Below, in pieces: positions 12,804 through 13,564 of a stretch of 13,564 nt of DNA; position 1 is the first letter of the stretch; each line of letters starts with the position of its first letter. Origin of the DNA: an uncultured Gammaproteobacteria bacterium (GTDB taxonomy: Bacteria; Pseudomonadota; Gammaproteobacteria; Pseudomonadales; Pseudohongiellaceae). The DNA is taken from assembly GCA_903889815.1 (NCBI GenBank), contig CAISYX010000171.1, forward strand, positions 1-13,564, read 5' to 3'. A model generated the notes under the pieces. It worked only from the letters and a program-made list of their open reading frames with translations, was not told the origin of the DNA and ran no database searches. Made by a program: the position numbers and the translations under genes.

Positions 12804-13564
12804 CACGCCGAATCCTCGTCACCAGTGCGCTGCCCTATGCCAACGGCCCCATTCACCTTGGCCACGTGCTGGAAGCCGTGCAGACCGACATCTGGGTGCG
12901 CTTCCAGCAGCTCAAGGGCGAGGACTGCGTGTACGTCTGTGCCGATGACACCCACGGCACCGCCATCATGCTGCGGGCAGAGAGCGAGGGCATCACGCCC
13001 GAAGCGCTGATCGCCCGCGTTCAGGCGGAACATGAGCGTGACTATGCGGGCTTCAACATCGGCTTCGCGCAGTTTCACTCCACGCACTCGCCAGAGAATG
13101 AGCGGCTGTCGCAGGATCTCTACCGCCAGGTGCGCGACAGGGGCTTCATCAGCCGTCGGCGCATCACGCAATTGTTCGACCCCGAGAAGAATTTGTTCCT
13201 GGCCGACCGCTTCATCAAGGGCACCTGCCCGAAGTGCAAGACACCCGACCAGTACGGCGACAACTGTGAAGCCTGCAATGCTACCTACAGCCCGTCCGAC
13301 CTGATCGACCCGCGCTCCACACTGTCTGGCGCCACTCCGGTGGAGAAAGACTCCGAGCACTTCTTCTTCACGCTGCCGGCCTTCACCGACATGCTCAAGG
13401 CCTGGACACGCAGCGGCACGCTGCAGGAATCCGTCGCCAACAAGCTCAGCGAGTGGCTGGACAGCGGGCTGCAGGAGTGGGACATCAGCCGCGATGCACC
13501 GTATTTCGGCTTCGAGATTCCCGACGAGCCGGGCAAATACTTCTACGTGTGGCTGGATGCGCCC
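12800..13564 (+). CDS. metG: Methionyl-tRNA synthetase (partial: first 255 codons)
   Basis: Class I aminoacyl-tRNA synthetase charging tRNA-Met. The N-terminal Rossmann fold begins MTRRILVTSALPYANGP and carries the HIGH-type motif HLGH (19-22). The zinc knuckle is C143-X2-C146 (CPKC) and C156-X2-C159 (CEAC), as in the E. coli-type (MetG1) enzyme. The KMSKS motif, anticodon domain and any C-terminal EMAPII domain lie beyond the window. The ATG overlaps the rubredoxin stop by 4 nt, so translation is probably coupled. The frame is open to the last base. Confidence 0.97.
   Translation, partial: MTRRILVTSALPYANGPIHLGHVLEAVQTDIWVRFQQLKGEDCVYVCADDTHGTAIMLRAESEGITPEALIARVQAEHERDYAGFNIGFAQFHSTHSPENERLSQDLYRQVRDRGFISRRRITQLFDPEKNLFLADRFIKGTCPKCKTPDQYGDNCEACNATYSPSDLIDPRSTLSGATPVEKDSEHFFFTLPAFTDMLKAWTRSGTLQESVANKLSEWLDSGLQEWDISRDAPYFGFEIPDEPGKYFYVWLDAP

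Overview
The window is compact, GC-rich chromosomal DNA from a gammaproteobacterium, most likely Pseudomonadales. This rests on an NrdA with a Pseudomonas-like N-terminus and two tandem ATP-cone segments, a MotY flagellar T-ring protein behind a sigma-28-type promoter, RNase T (gammaproteobacterial), REP/REPIN elements of the Pseudomonas GTGGGAGC...GCTTGCC...GCGA type, and a gene set (argF, grxD, rnt, pyrC, motY, nth, rnfB, metG) that, from memory, also lies in one region of Pseudomonas chromosomes. I see no phage, transposase, CRISPR array, tRNA or rRNA.

Layout. 1-1599 (-): first 533 codons of nrdA, behind a regulatory region (1612-2109) with a NrdR-box-like palindrome and DnaA-box-like sites. 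2110-4970 (-): argF followed 23 nt later by a membrane-anchored PAS-GGDEF-EAL protein. 4971-5375: divergent intergenic region with a dyad near argF and a sigma-70-type promoter for grxD. 5376-5702 (+): monothiol glutaredoxin grxD, convergent with 5721-7405 (-): pyrC and rnt, joined by a 4-nt ATGA overlap. 7428-8416 (+): a near-consensus FliA promoter and motY, running into a REPIN (8448-8499) and a 12-bp tandem duplication. 8540-10676 (-): a three-gene operon of a class I glutamine amidotransferase, a soluble RnfB-like ferredoxin (ATGA overlap) and nth (14-nt gap). 10744-10804: a single REP and a hairpin. 10853-12557 (+): an MscS-family channel overlapping a single-domain ModE-type regulator. 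12636-13564 (+): rubredoxin overlapping the start of metG by ATGA; metG runs off the window.

How the genes work together. Most encode core metabolism: dNTP synthesis (nrdA), arginine (argF), pyrimidine (pyrC), tRNA 3'-end maturation (rnt), tRNA charging (metG), base-excision repair (nth) and Fe-S or electron-transfer functions (grxD, RnfB-like, rubredoxin). MotY and the GGDEF/EAL protein concern motility and c-di-GMP. The RnfB-like protein lacks the membrane anchor and has no other rnf genes beside it; placed directly before nth, a [4Fe-4S] enzyme, it may be a repurposed ferredoxin.

I found no convincing new multi-gene defence or biosynthetic system. The most notable signals are the FliA promoter at motY, the orphan RnfB-like protein with a long basic tail, the expanded REPIN, the rubredoxin-metG coupling, and a short HisC-like peptide trace in the nrdA leader.
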